Assembly: GCA_029379385.1 (NCBI GenBank)
Contig: CM055605.1
Coordinates: 8,653,001 to 8,717,000 of the forward strand
Origin: Quillaja saponaria
Lineage: Eukaryota; Streptophyta; Magnoliopsida; Fabales; Quillajaceae
DNA: 64,000 bases
Direction: 5' to 3'
The translations under genes were made by a program, and so were the position numbers. Of this stretch, positions 47,589 through 58,088 are shown one piece after another (positions within the stretch are counted from its first letter, which is position 1; every line of letters begins with the position of its first letter). The notes under the pieces are model-generated. The model was not told the DNA's origin and did not search any database. It saw nothing but the letters and a program-made list of their open reading frames with translations.

Positions 47589-48839
47589 AATAAAATATGT
47601 AATATAAAAGAACTCAAATATCAACGTATTCCATAAATCTTAAAATTATCGTGGTCGTGTCTAGTAGAAATTGTAAAAGGAAATAATTTAACTGTTGTTT
47701 GGTTTAGTGTACTCTTTGAGCATGGCTTCTTATTCTGGCGACCATGTCCCATTATTTACATTTGCCTCTTTCAGTCTCTTAATTCTCTATTAAAAAAGAA
47801 AAAAAAATCAAAATTTGTCATTTTTAGTTAGAGAAAAATATCAAACATATAAGAGAAATAAAGCCGTGAAGAAAAGTTTAATGGAACTTACAATATTTAC
47901 CATCTCATATCTTATCAACAATTCGGTTGTAGATTTTGTTGACAGAGCCGACAGATGAAGATGTATACTCCTAATAGCCACATTCCAATAAAAGTAAAAT
48001 AAAAATTAGAATTTATCTATACAACCTTGAAATATAATTAATAGAAAAATTAGATTAATCATAAATCAAATGAAATAATACCAAAGTCTAAGATTCTCCT
48101 CAAACCTAAGTCGTGGGTTAGTACATTTATTTAAAAATTGTTTTAAAACCGAGAATGTTCCACTAATGATCTTTTAAAAAATTTATTTACACATTAAAAA
48201 AATAATAATCTATCAAGTGTTGTGCCTTTATTTGAAGCCAATCTTTTATTAAATTTAAGTATTTAACTAAAAAGTGATTTGTTTCCCAAAAATTATTTTT
48301 AAGAACAATGTAATGCTACTCTACGTTGGGTGTTTTAATTAAGTGAACTCAAAAAATAAAAGTACTTCTACAAGGAAAGATGGTCCCACATTTCTTTGTT
48401 AGTTATCTTTGTCTATCTAGTGAATCTAACAATAAAACAAGTGTGAAAATGAACTAATTGAATATAGGGATGTAAGTGGTCCCAAATTGAAAATTTAATT
48501 GAACTATTGTATTTTTTTCTTTCTTTTTGAATTTAAAATGAATTATTGTATTTTCTTTTTGAGAACATGATCAAGGATAATTCTTATTGAAGATAACACA
48601 AAAATAGTACTAGGAAAAATGCATCTCAAGCTTTATTTCTACCAAAATCCCATCAATAGTTATAGAACTTTCACTACCTCACAGGCTCTCTTGAATATCA
48701 AATATATCCCATAATTTTACTTATTAATATATATATAGATTTATAAAATTAACGTTACTATAATCCAACTTTGTAGACACATACCCCTCAAGAATCAAAC
48801 AAATATATATAAAAAATAATATGACTCAATAGATGCAGA
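47589..48839. repeat. Amidase-associated flank, no gene
   Basis: It resumes the flank seen at 8530-9060 (ATCGTGGTCGTGTCTAG, CTCATCAACAATTCG) and includes a fragment like 1730-1990 (GTTGTGCCTTTATTTGAAGCC; CTACAAGGAAAGATGGTCCC). It ends in the upstream part of the amidase promoter. Confidence 0.55.
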
Positions 48840-49115
48840 TTTGTCTCTTTTATCATAAATAATATAGATATTCCAAACAAATTCAGGAATCATAAAATTT
48901 GAACCATTTATTTTACCCAAAAAATTGGATCAGTGTACGTACTTACATTTACATAGCATCATTTGTCCTTTCTAATCAGTTCTTTGCGCAGGATAAAAAA
49001 GGAGTACAAAATGTGAACCTTGTGGACTGCCATTTCTCTCTTTAAGTTTCTTTGAATGCCTCCTATAAATAGGTACCCTTAACAGGTTACCTAGTTCATT
49101 CCATTCAAACCAAAC

Positions 49116-49210
49116 ATGGCAACTAAAACCTATTCATCACTTTTGCTCATTCTTCTTCTATCCCTATTTATCTTCTGGTTTTCATCCATTTATATACAAG
49201 GAAACAACCG
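49116..49210 (+). pseudogene. Amidase exon 1 fragment with frameshift
   Basis: It begins MATKTYSSLLLILLLSL like the intact gene. An extra T (CCCTATTTATCTTCTGG) then shifts the frame, and exon homology stops at GGAAACAACCGTC near 49210. It carries its own TATA box, 52 bp upstream. Confidence 0.7.
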
Positions 49211-49526
49211 TCAATTTTTATTTTTATTTGGCCAATTTGTCTCTTTTACGATAAATAATACTAATACTCCGAAGTCGAAACAAATTATGGGATATGTGTC
49301 ATAAAATTTGGACCATTTCACTAAAAAAAATAAAATTGGACCACTCAGTTATGCAGCATCATTTTACCTTGCATAATCAATTCTTTGTGCAGGACCAAAA
49401 AAATTTACAAAATGTGAACCTCATGGGCTGTGTTTTCACTGTCGAGCCTTGGTTAAATTTCTTTGAATGCCTCCTATAAATACGTACCCTAAATTGTTTA
49501 CCTAATTCATTCAATTCAAACTGAAC

Positions 49527-49625
49527 ATGGCAACCAAAACCTATTCATCACTTTTGCTAATTCTTCTTGTAGCCCTATTATCTTTTGATTTTCATGAATT
49601 TATATACGAGGAGACAACCATCCAA
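49527..49625 (+). pseudogene. Amidase exon 1 fragment, open through the leader
   Basis: It reads MATKTYSSLLLILLVALLSF, then DFHEFIYEETTIQ, in frame to the A tract where exon homology ends. The frame continues a short way into the next promoter unit before a stop. A TATA box lies at 49475-49482. Confidence 0.7.
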
Positions 49626-50545
49626 AAAAAAAAAAAAACAATTTACAGATTTGCTAAATTGTCTCTTTTACCATAAATAATACTGATACTCCAAGTCCAA
49701 ACAAATTCTAAGATACGTATCAAAAAATATGGACCATTTCATTAAAAAAATATTGGACCATTTCACTAAAAAATTTGGACCAGTCAGTTATGCAGCATCA
49801 TTTGACCTTTCATAATCTATTCTATGTGCAGGACCAAAAAATTTACAAAATGTGAACCTCGTGGGCTGCGTTTTCACTCTCGAGCCTTTGTTAAATAATT
49901 TCTTTGAATTCCTACTATAAATACCCTTAACAGTTTACCTACAAGGAAAGGTGGCCCAGCATTTCTTTGGTACTAATCTTTTGTAGTGACTCTACATAAA
50001 ATATGTATTAAATGAACCATTTATTTGATTATAAGATGTAAATAAATATGAATATGAATAGATACAATATCATAAATAAGTATTTTGTTTATTTAGTATT
50101 CAGATATATTCAAATTAGTTTGAGCACACATCGACTAATATATATATATATATATTATTTGTTTCATGCATTATAAACAATTAATCAATATGTTTAATTA
50201 CGGACACATATAATAATTAACGGGAGTCCCTAATTTAGAAGCAAGTCCAACGTGAACCTCAAAGTCTAAAAGGCTATCAGGTGTTTAAATTGGATCATAT
50301 GTCATCTTTATACCAGTCTAAACACAACTCAATTGTTGTGGTATTTAGGTTTTAGATCTCTTTCTCATCCCGGTTTGAACTCCAACCTCCCTTTGTACCA
50401 CATCTCCCTAATTAAAAAAATCTATTCAGGAGGTACATAAGTTATATGCTAGTATACAAAACAGTAATTAAATAGACAGTAATTAAACAGTAATAATAAT
50501 CTTCCTGCAGTGAATTTTTAATTACATAAGGCAAACTCACGAGTC

Positions 50546-50790
50546 TATATATAGGGAGCAGTTATGGGAAAAGATGCAGGTAGGCATCCACAAATTAGTG
50601 AATTGCCCATCAATGGTTCAATTCTATCCCTCCAAAATGTTGAAGATGAAAACAATCCCTCTAATTATGATCAGTCTCACACTCCTATTACTCTGCTTCC
50701 CCAGCTTCCGTTCAGTCAATGCATACGAAACATTGTCAAAGTAAAGCTGCAGCGAAACATACGCTAACGGCGGCGATTTTGCTAGTAACT
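50546..50790 (+). pseudogene. DUF26 5' fragment (promoter, leader, start of domain 1)
   Basis: A TATA box TATATATA (50546-50553) is followed by the conserved leader region and an ATG at 50637. This encodes MLKMKTIPLIMISLTLLLLC and the rest of the signal peptide. A stop (TAA at 50742-50744) follows TLSK, where the intact gene reads KYSC, because of a small deletion. Homology ends near 50790 (GCGGCGATTTTGCTAGTAAC). The remaining roughly 700 bp of the gene are absent. Confidence 0.75.
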
Positions 50791-51650
50791 GAAAATCCTC
50801 TTAGACAACCCATAAATTATATAAAGGTGGTGGATTCGACAATTAAGAGGGATAAAAAAAAAGATTAAAATAAAATATGCTTGAAGCAATCTAACCACGG
50901 AAAATGATCCAAAAACTTCACTTCATGCATAAGAACCTAATGCACTGTCAAATAGAAAAGAAAAACTATCAGTCGATTTAGTACCCATTTGATATTAGTT
51001 CACTAAAAATAGAACTAAGAAAAAAATCAATAAGGAAGTAAGAAAATTAAACAATGGCTAGAATAAATAACATCAAGAGAAGAAAATTATTAAATGATAA
51101 TTCCACATTATTCCTAAAATATAAAATTAAATATAATGAGATTTGAAGATTAATATTATTCTGGTTGGCATCCAGACACAATTAGGGGTCAATGCAACAC
51201 TGCATTGGGTAAAGAACCATCATTTTTAATATTTGAACTTTTTCTTCTTGACCGTTAGACTAAATACCAAATGAAGAATCTGCAGAACACACAGGTGCAA
51301 ATACTTCCAATCCAATAACCATAGTCACGCATAGAAGCATAACATGGATGGAAAAAATGCACAACTTGCTAGCCATTCTTTGAGAACGGATTCTAAGTTT
51401 TGATAAGGTAATCATTTTCCTTATCTCTTTTCATTGGCAACAAATCTAATTTCAATTTTTGGCTAGCAACATGACGTTTTTTTTTTTTTTTTTTTTCCTT
51501 AGGCCAAATCTTCAAGAATCGTGATATTCAAATGATTAAACATAAACTGAAATTGCTTGTCAGGCTGGCTAAGAAAGGAAAAGAAAAAGAAAAATGATGC
51601 ACAAAATAGAAAAGCAAGCATTAACATATATGGCATTAAAATGACAACTA
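50791..51650. other. Unique DNA, no gene recognised
   Basis: This stretch has no similarity to the array. A T tract of about 20 bases lies near 51478-51497. No open frame with recognisable motifs is seen on either strand. Confidence 0.45.
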
Positions 51651-51976
51651 TGTTTAGGTTTTCTTTTTCTGAGACTATTTACTTTGGTTAAAGTTACTAC
51701 ATAATTCTTTAATTTTTTTCTTTGAGTTCCTTTCTCTTACATTTAATATCTCTTATTTAATATACAACTTGACAAAAAATAAGAATCTGTTTGTCTTTGT
51801 TACTGTGTGAAAATGTTTAGGTTTTCTTTTTCTGAGACTATTTACTTTGGTTAAAGTTACTACATAATTCTTTAATTTTTTTTCTTTGAGTTCCTTTCTC
51901 TTACATTTAATATCTCTTATTTAATATACAACTTGACAAAAAATAAGAATCTGTTTATCTTTGTTACTGTGTGAAA
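51651..51976 (+). repeat. Near-perfect 163-bp tandem duplication
   Basis: Unit 1 starts TGTTTAGGTTTTCTTTTTCT at 51651 and unit 2 starts identically at 51814. The copies differ at about three positions (one extra T in a T run, TTTGTCTT against TTTATCTT, and the final A run). It is a recent duplication without coding content. Confidence 0.9.
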
Positions 51977-52387
51977 AATGCATTTAATTTTTTACGAAGA
52001 TAAATTTTCATAAATGGTATGGGAATAACAATTGCAAATAAATAGATGAAATATTTTGATGTAAAAGAATAGAATTCACAGCATATGGACACTTTGTACT
52101 TGTAACTAAGCCTTACGGGAAAATGAATGATCTAAATCACAGCACGGTTCCTCTCTTCTCGAGAATTCCTGCAGATTTAGTATATCAAAGGTAAATTTAG
52201 TTTATGTTTAGCCATACAATGTTCCTTTTTTTTTTTTTTTTTTTTTCTTTTTTTCCAATATTCAAAAGTTGTAACCTACATATGCTTTCATATTAATTGA
52301 TTTTTTTTTTTTTTTTCAGTTTGGTGATAGAAACTTGGAATTAAAATCATGCATTTTCCTCATAACCTGCACTATAAACAACATAGT

Positions 52388-52458
52388 CTAGTACCTCATG
52401 GTATGCCATTCCAGTGTGGCATAGGACATATTGTGCTTCATCTCTTCGACACCATCAT
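52388..52458 (-). pseudogene. Last exon of an unidentified gene (second copy)
   Basis: It matches the downstream exon of the fragment at 23350-23625. On the minus strand it starts after CCCACAAG and reads DDGVEEMKHNMSYATLEWHT, then MRY and a stop. The upstream exon is deleted here (ACCTCC joins directly to AGATAAACCC). An alternative frame reads TGMAYHEVLDYVVYSAGYEE before a stop, so the true frame is uncertain. The family is not recognised. Confidence 0.35.
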
Positions 52459-52569
52459 CTTGTGGGATGGTTGAGCGAAATTAGTAAAAAGACAAAACAA
52501 AAGAAAAATAATTGAGAAAAAAGAAAAAATAACATTAGCTTAATTCAATTTAACCGTCATCAAATCTAC

Positions 52570-54855
52570 AAAGGGTTACCTCCAGATAAACCCATTTATT
52601 TATAAGATAATATTAAATCGAATATCAATCACTTATAATATAATACTATCTATTATATTATATATTGTATATATTATATTCTTTGGTTATGTATGCAAGG
52701 ACAATTAATCCAATATAATTTTATGATACATAAATATATATGGTGGTCCTAATTTGGAAGCAAATTCCACCAACTTCATCAAGCCACAAAGACTAATAGG
52801 TCTATGATGTTTAAGTTACATTAAAATTATCATTATTTATTACAAAGTTTGATCAAGACAATTAAAGCTCAAAACTTAATTAATTATAATTATATGTACG
52901 ACCATATAGTAAGTATTTAACTAAGTCATTGTCTTTGCCATTCAAATAAGATTAGATGAGTTCGAAATTTAAGGTTATTGTCATTAATTACAAATGATTC
53001 ATAGAAGTGTCTGTCCCATTCGTACTCATCTCTTAAGCTAAAATATTATAATGATAATTTTTTGGATCCCTCGAGTATCAGACATATTCAAATCTGCTAT
53101 TACGCTTAATTATTTATATTTTAATTAAAAAATTACCTACTAGCTTCAATGAAACTACTTATATTGTTCATAATTCATCCTTTATTCACAATAATTATGA
53201 TGAAATGTGCTTAAATCAATATGCCACACCTACCTCAAATTCTAAAAGGCTAGCAGCACAATGGTATCTAGGTTTTAAACCTCTCCTACATCCCCAGCCT
53301 CTCTTTGTATAAAAAATAAAAAATAATAATAAAATAAAATTATTGCATGTAATTATTGATCTTTAAGAACTGGAATGTTTTTATAATGAAAAATAAATCC
53401 CAGAGGATCTGATTAGAAATAATTTAAATAATAAAGAACATGACTAGTAAATAGTAATGATTTTAAAAAATTTACTTATTTTTTTAATTACAATTAATTT
53501 ATTTTTAAGAAATCAAAATAGTAATTAAGTCTAAATAAATCTCATAACGAAAAATTTATTAACGAGGTACATAAGTAATATGGTAGCATACAAAACGGTA
53601 ATTAACGTTGTGGCCCTGCGTTTCTTGTTTAGTAATCTTCTTAAGCTGCATTATATAGCATCATTATGTAACATACTAACTAGCTTGATAACGAACAAAA
53701 TTAAACGATTTATCTTGGGAGAAAAAAAAAGAAAAAAGTTCAACCATTCAATTCTGTATCGAATTATTCAATTCTGTCTATACTTATATTCTTATAATTT
53801 TTTACAGTCCAATCATCAAAATAGTATAATAATTATGTATTACATTGACTGCTAGACCAACTCATTATTGATTATGTAGTTCAACTTCTTTCTCTAAATT
53901 CTCCATACATATATAAAATAAATAATTATATATATATATATATAAAGGTTGTAATTTGGAAGCAAATTATGTCACCTAGGTTTAAAAAGCTAGTAGGTCT
54001 ATGATGTTGCATTAATTAACAATACCTTTATTTAATTAAGAGTGTGTGTACCAACATATAATATTCAATTGGTCATAGGTTAAAGTCATTAATTAATTAA
54101 AAATAATTTGAGAATTGTTTGTCCACCCTCTTAACGAAAATATAATTGAAAGTATTAGACATATTCAAACCCGCTATAACGCTTAATAATTATATATTTT
54201 TAAATATTATAAATTACCTATTAATACTTCTATTATTCACAATAATTTTAAAATTTATATTTTTAAATATTGTAAAATACATATTAGTACTTGTATTATT
54301 CATCTTTTATTCAGAATAATTATAAGAATAAATTAGGAATTCTTTTTTTTTTTTTTTTTTTGGAAAATAACTTATGAAATAACAATTTAACTAACGATAA
54401 TAGATTCAATAGAGTGAAATAACAGGTTATATAGTATAAACTTAAATATATAATTAACCTTATCTTGTATTATATTTGATAATGATAGAATATCATGAGA
54501 AAATCATGGCAAGAATAATACAATACAATTGTATAATATATATAATTATTACTATATGTATTATATATAAATATATATAATTATTACTATTATGTAATTT
54601 TATACTTTGCGTAACAAGTTCTACATAAACAAGCAATCCCATCACAAACCCTAATTATTGAAATGTTAGTTAATATATATCTCTCACTAAATGAAATTAC
54701 ATCCCCGTCTAAAAAAACGCTTAATGTGCGCCTCTATTAATTGTATCTTAGATATGTGATTTTTATAATATTATATTAACTCTCTGATTGATACTTTTGC
54801 AATTGCATACGAGGGGAAAAAATGTATGAACCTCGTGGACGGCCATTTCATTCTT
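52570..54855. repeat. Amidase-associated flank, no gene
   Basis: It is collinear with 23625-26020. Landmarks are TGGTGGTCCTAATTTGGAAG near 52741, GGATCC-TCG-GTAT near 53064 and CGCTTAATGTGCGCCTCTAT near 54718. A T tract lies near 54344-54361 and (TA)n tracts near 53930 and 54535-54580. Confidence 0.65.
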
Positions 54856-54859
54856 TAAT

Positions 54860-55771
54860 TCAGTGAGTCCATGTGTTGATTTGTGTTAATCTACATCCTG
54901 AGTTGTTAGGTCCTTTGGAGTTTGGAATAGTGCCTGCAATAATATTGAAAACATGCACAACATCTGTTGAAAGTGTAATGGACTCACAAAAATATATTAC
55001 TAATAAATTTTGATTACAAAACTCACAACAAAGCACTCTTTAATGAAATGTTTTAGTGAAATGTTTCTCTCACACGTATTTTTCCTCTTTGCTCTCTATA
55101 CTAGAGACAGTGAGCTTTTCCTCTATTTTTCTTTATGCTATTACACTACCTCCACTCAATATATATAAATAAACAGCTTAAGTCCTATTTATAGGAATTA
55201 GGCATCTCCATGCTTTTGTCCAAAGCTTTTTTGACTTGTCCACAAATTACTAGTTAGATAATGCTTATCTAGTCAAAATAGTAATATTACTAGATAATAC
55301 TTTTCTAGTCAAAATAGTTATATTACTAGATAATGTTTATCTAATCAAATAAACAGATAAGCTTATCTAGTCAAATAGGTTTCTTTAAATCAAATAGGTT
55401 TTTTAATGGTGAAGGGTTTGAATTCTAACAACATCTACTATTCTCGTAATAGGATTGTCTCAGACCCATGTTATCATATATGAATCGAAGGTTACAAATA
55501 CATAATTGAATTATTTCTAAGTTCGATGTTTATACATGAAAGAATATAACTAGTTTACCCAACAGTATCCTGTTTAGGGGAAATTGGGATGACTTCAGCT
55601 CTGCTTCTGAAGCCAACAGTTGGTTAAAATCCCACAACAGTTAGAACTTGCTGGACAAAGAATACACCCAACAATTTCTGTTTCTGGTGCTACTATCACT
55701 AAATTAGCTGCTACTGCTATTGCTGATCCACTGCTTGACCCACAAACAAATGATTCTGGATTATAGGAATT
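54860..55771 (-). pseudogene. Inverted amidase fragment, copy 4, split by a solo LTR
   Basis: On the minus strand exon 2 lies at 55771-55559 with FVCGSSSGSAIAVAANLV, then intron 2, the start of exon 3 (about 55457-55431), the LTR, and the rest of exon 3 (54964 to about 54860). It has the same lost nucleophile motif (TEIVGC) and the same broken exon-2 acceptor as the other copies, so these defects predate the duplications. In this block the gene following about 1 kb downstream is the amidase pseudogene at 56852 rather than a DUF26 gene. Confidence 0.75.
54965..55430 (-). mobile_element. Solo LTR (copia-like), copy 4, best preserved
   Basis: It is 466 bp with intact TG/CA ends (TGTTGAAAGTG to TTCTAACA on the plus strand). 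A perfect 5-bp target duplication ACATC lies at 54960-54964 and 55431-55435. It is inserted in exon 3 of the inverted amidase fragment. Confidence 0.88.
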
Positions 55772-56851
55772 TTGCAATATACATAAGTCACAACACAATA
55801 TTCCTTGCTCTTAATCAATTACCTCAACATTAGAAATATGTTAATTAATAAATTTTTTTTTTCTTTCATGGGTTTTAGAGAGTATGATTAAAGACGGGTT
55901 ACAGACTTACAATAAATTCACAAACATGATATGCTTATTTCTAATTCGTGAAACCACAAGTAAAACTCACAAATATAATGGTAATATATTCACGTATCCT
56001 AATGGTGGAATCAATATCCTTCAACCAATTGAAAACATTAATTATTCTTTAGGTTTTAATCTGGTCAATTTGTGTGGATTTTTTCATTAGAGGCCTATAT
56101 TGGTGAATAGCTACTAATCACTGCTCAGATTTTATATGTTTGATTTGGAGTATCACTTTTGGCGAACTGAAAAGGAATTCTAAACATCTTTGCTAAACAA
56201 TCAAACTAGCTTCATCAAGAAAGTTTCAAAAGTTAGTAATTAATCTTTAACTTTTATTATATAATTACTTGATTTGCTAATGTTCTTGTTTTAAATTTTT
56301 TTTATTATTCCGCTGCATGCATTGCCAGTATTTCCAACAATATATTCTTTTATATGCATGCACAAACAATTAATCCAGTAGGTGGTGATCCTACTTGGAA
56401 GAACCTCGTACTTAAGTCAAAAAGGCTAGCTAGTAGGTCCCATATATGATATTTACGTTGCATAATTAGACAGCACCTTTATATGATACTATGATGATTA
56501 CGTGAATATATAGTATTCAGCTATTCATTCTCCATTATTACACATTCATATAAAACTCAATAACGTCAGTTCAAATCTTTTTCTGAACAGAGCTCGGACG
56601 TAGAATTAGTTATTCCTTTTCATAATGAATTGATTGATACTTTGAAATTACAGAAAAAAGTAATGCGTGAACCTCGTGGGCAGCCAACTCATTGAAACAG
56701 AGTTACCTTTCATTAGTTAATCCCTTAATGACTGTAGTCTCCACTACGTTATATGTTTCGTTTCGTTGGATGCCTATAAAAACGTAGCCTTGCCATGTAA
56801 CCTCTCACTCACTACAAAACCAAAGTTACAAAGCCTGTTCTGTCACCAATC
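55772..56851. repeat. Flank and second-type amidase promoter
   Basis: It is collinear with 26924-27830 to about 56685 and carries the module GCGTGAACCTCGTGGGCAGCC. It then matches 16813-16890 and 39150-39230 (GAAACAGAGTTACCTTTCATT). A TATA-like TATAAAAA at 56775-56782 lies 70 bp before the ATG at 56852. Confidence 0.6.
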
Positions 56852-57657
56852 ATGGCAACCAAAACCTATTCCTCACCACCAAACAATGTTGCTCTCTTTT
56901 CATCACTTGTGCTCATTCTTCTAGCCCTATTATCATCTGGTTCTCATGCTTTTGAATTCAAGGAAACAACCATTGAAAAATCTAGGATGCCTTCAATAAA
57001 AGCGAACTCACCTCGAGGGATCTGGTTGACTACTACCTTAAAATAAATGGAATAGACAATAAACTTCAGAGTTTCATAGAGTTGAACCAGGATGCAGATA
57101 ACCAAGCTGATGCGGCCGATCAATACTTCAATGCCGGGCATAAAGGGACCATAGTGAGCGGCATTCCTTTCCTTCTCAACGATAACATTGCAACCAAGGA
57201 CGATCTGAATACCACATCTGGCTCCTATGCCCTGCTCGGTTCAATTGTGCCTCTTGATGCCTTTGTAGTTCAGAAGTTGAGAGATGCTAAGGCTGTACTC
57301 CTGGGAAAAGGTAGCTTGAGTGAGTGGTCTGGTTTTAGGGATTTGGATGCACCTCCAGGTTGGAGCGCCCGAGGTGGTCAAGGAAAGGTACATCATATTT
57401 CCTCCACCTAGCATATCCAATTCAATATATAAATGATGATCTAAGCTATGCATATTTTGTGTTGTCATTTATGAATATTGCAGAATCCTTATAATTCAAG
57501 AGCACCTGTTGGTGGATCAAGCAGTGGACCAGCAATAGCAGTAGCAGCCAATTAGACAACGCTTACTGAAATTGCCCATGGCTTTGAGCAAGCTACTCTT
57601 GCTAGAAGAGCTCCTGATGTTTCTGCAAAACTGATTAGGAAGGTCACTGATGCATGA
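56852..57657 (+). pseudogene. Amidase pseudogene with large internal deletion
   Basis: Exon 1 (56852-57387) starts with a longer leader than the intact gene (MATKTYSSPPNNVALFSSLV and on to SHAFEF). It has a frameshift near 56982 (GAAAAATCTAGG) and would also meet a TAG if the frame were kept. The remainder reads through FNKSELTSRDLVDYY-type sequence and the lysine region GIPFLLNDNIATK, where the catalytic lysine is replaced by asparagine. After the intron, exon 2 starts at 57484 with NPYNSRAPVGGSSSGPAIAV and, after GCAGCCAATTAG, jumps to the end of exon 5 (FEQATLARRAPDVSAKLIRK, stop at 57655-57657). About 1.2 kb, including the nucleophile serine and exons 3-4, is lost. The conserved 3' flank follows. 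Nonfunctional beyond doubt. Confidence 0.88.
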
Positions 57658-58088
57658 CGCTCAGATAATTTGATAAGTATGTCCCTCAATGCTTTGCTCT
57701 AATAAATAAATGTACGAAAAATGAGCTAGCTTCATGCATGTAACAAAAAATGAAATAAGAGGGATGAGAATGAGATGTCTCTATCTGAATTATTAATGTT
57801 GTTCCTATCAACTAAAATGAACTGACTTTTTTTAACATTGGAAGGAAATTAATAACTTGGGATGGCATATAAGAAAACTAAAATAATTAAAGAAATTTGA
57901 TAATTTAACAACATTTCTACATTGTACACCGCTTCCATAATATTTTACGATACGTTTTTATTTCTATACTGACCATACTGTGTCAAGAAACAACATTTAA
58001 TCCTTGTTCCTATTTATTTAACAATTTTTTTTCCCTAAGACAGATGAGAGAACAATTTGGAGGCTAGTGTGAAAACTAAGTATAGGAT
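57658..58088. repeat. Amidase 3' flank joined to the TAGGATAATCC flank
   Basis: The sequence to about 57890 matches 44869-45170. The stretch from about 57915 to 58088 matches 18110-18280 and 40440-40615, and is then interrupted by the LTR at 58089. Confidence 0.6.

Larger units (their letters stand above)
48840..49990 (+). repeat. Second tandem array of amidase promoter plus signal-peptide exon
   Basis: It is organised like the array at 3670-4690. TATA boxes lie at 49064-49071 and 49475-49482, the start codons are 411 bp apart (49116 and 49527), and a third unit is promoter only (ACTATAAATACCC near 49915). Exon 1 again ends at ACAACC-TC next to an A-rich (or, in one case, T-rich) stretch. 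Confidence 0.8.
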
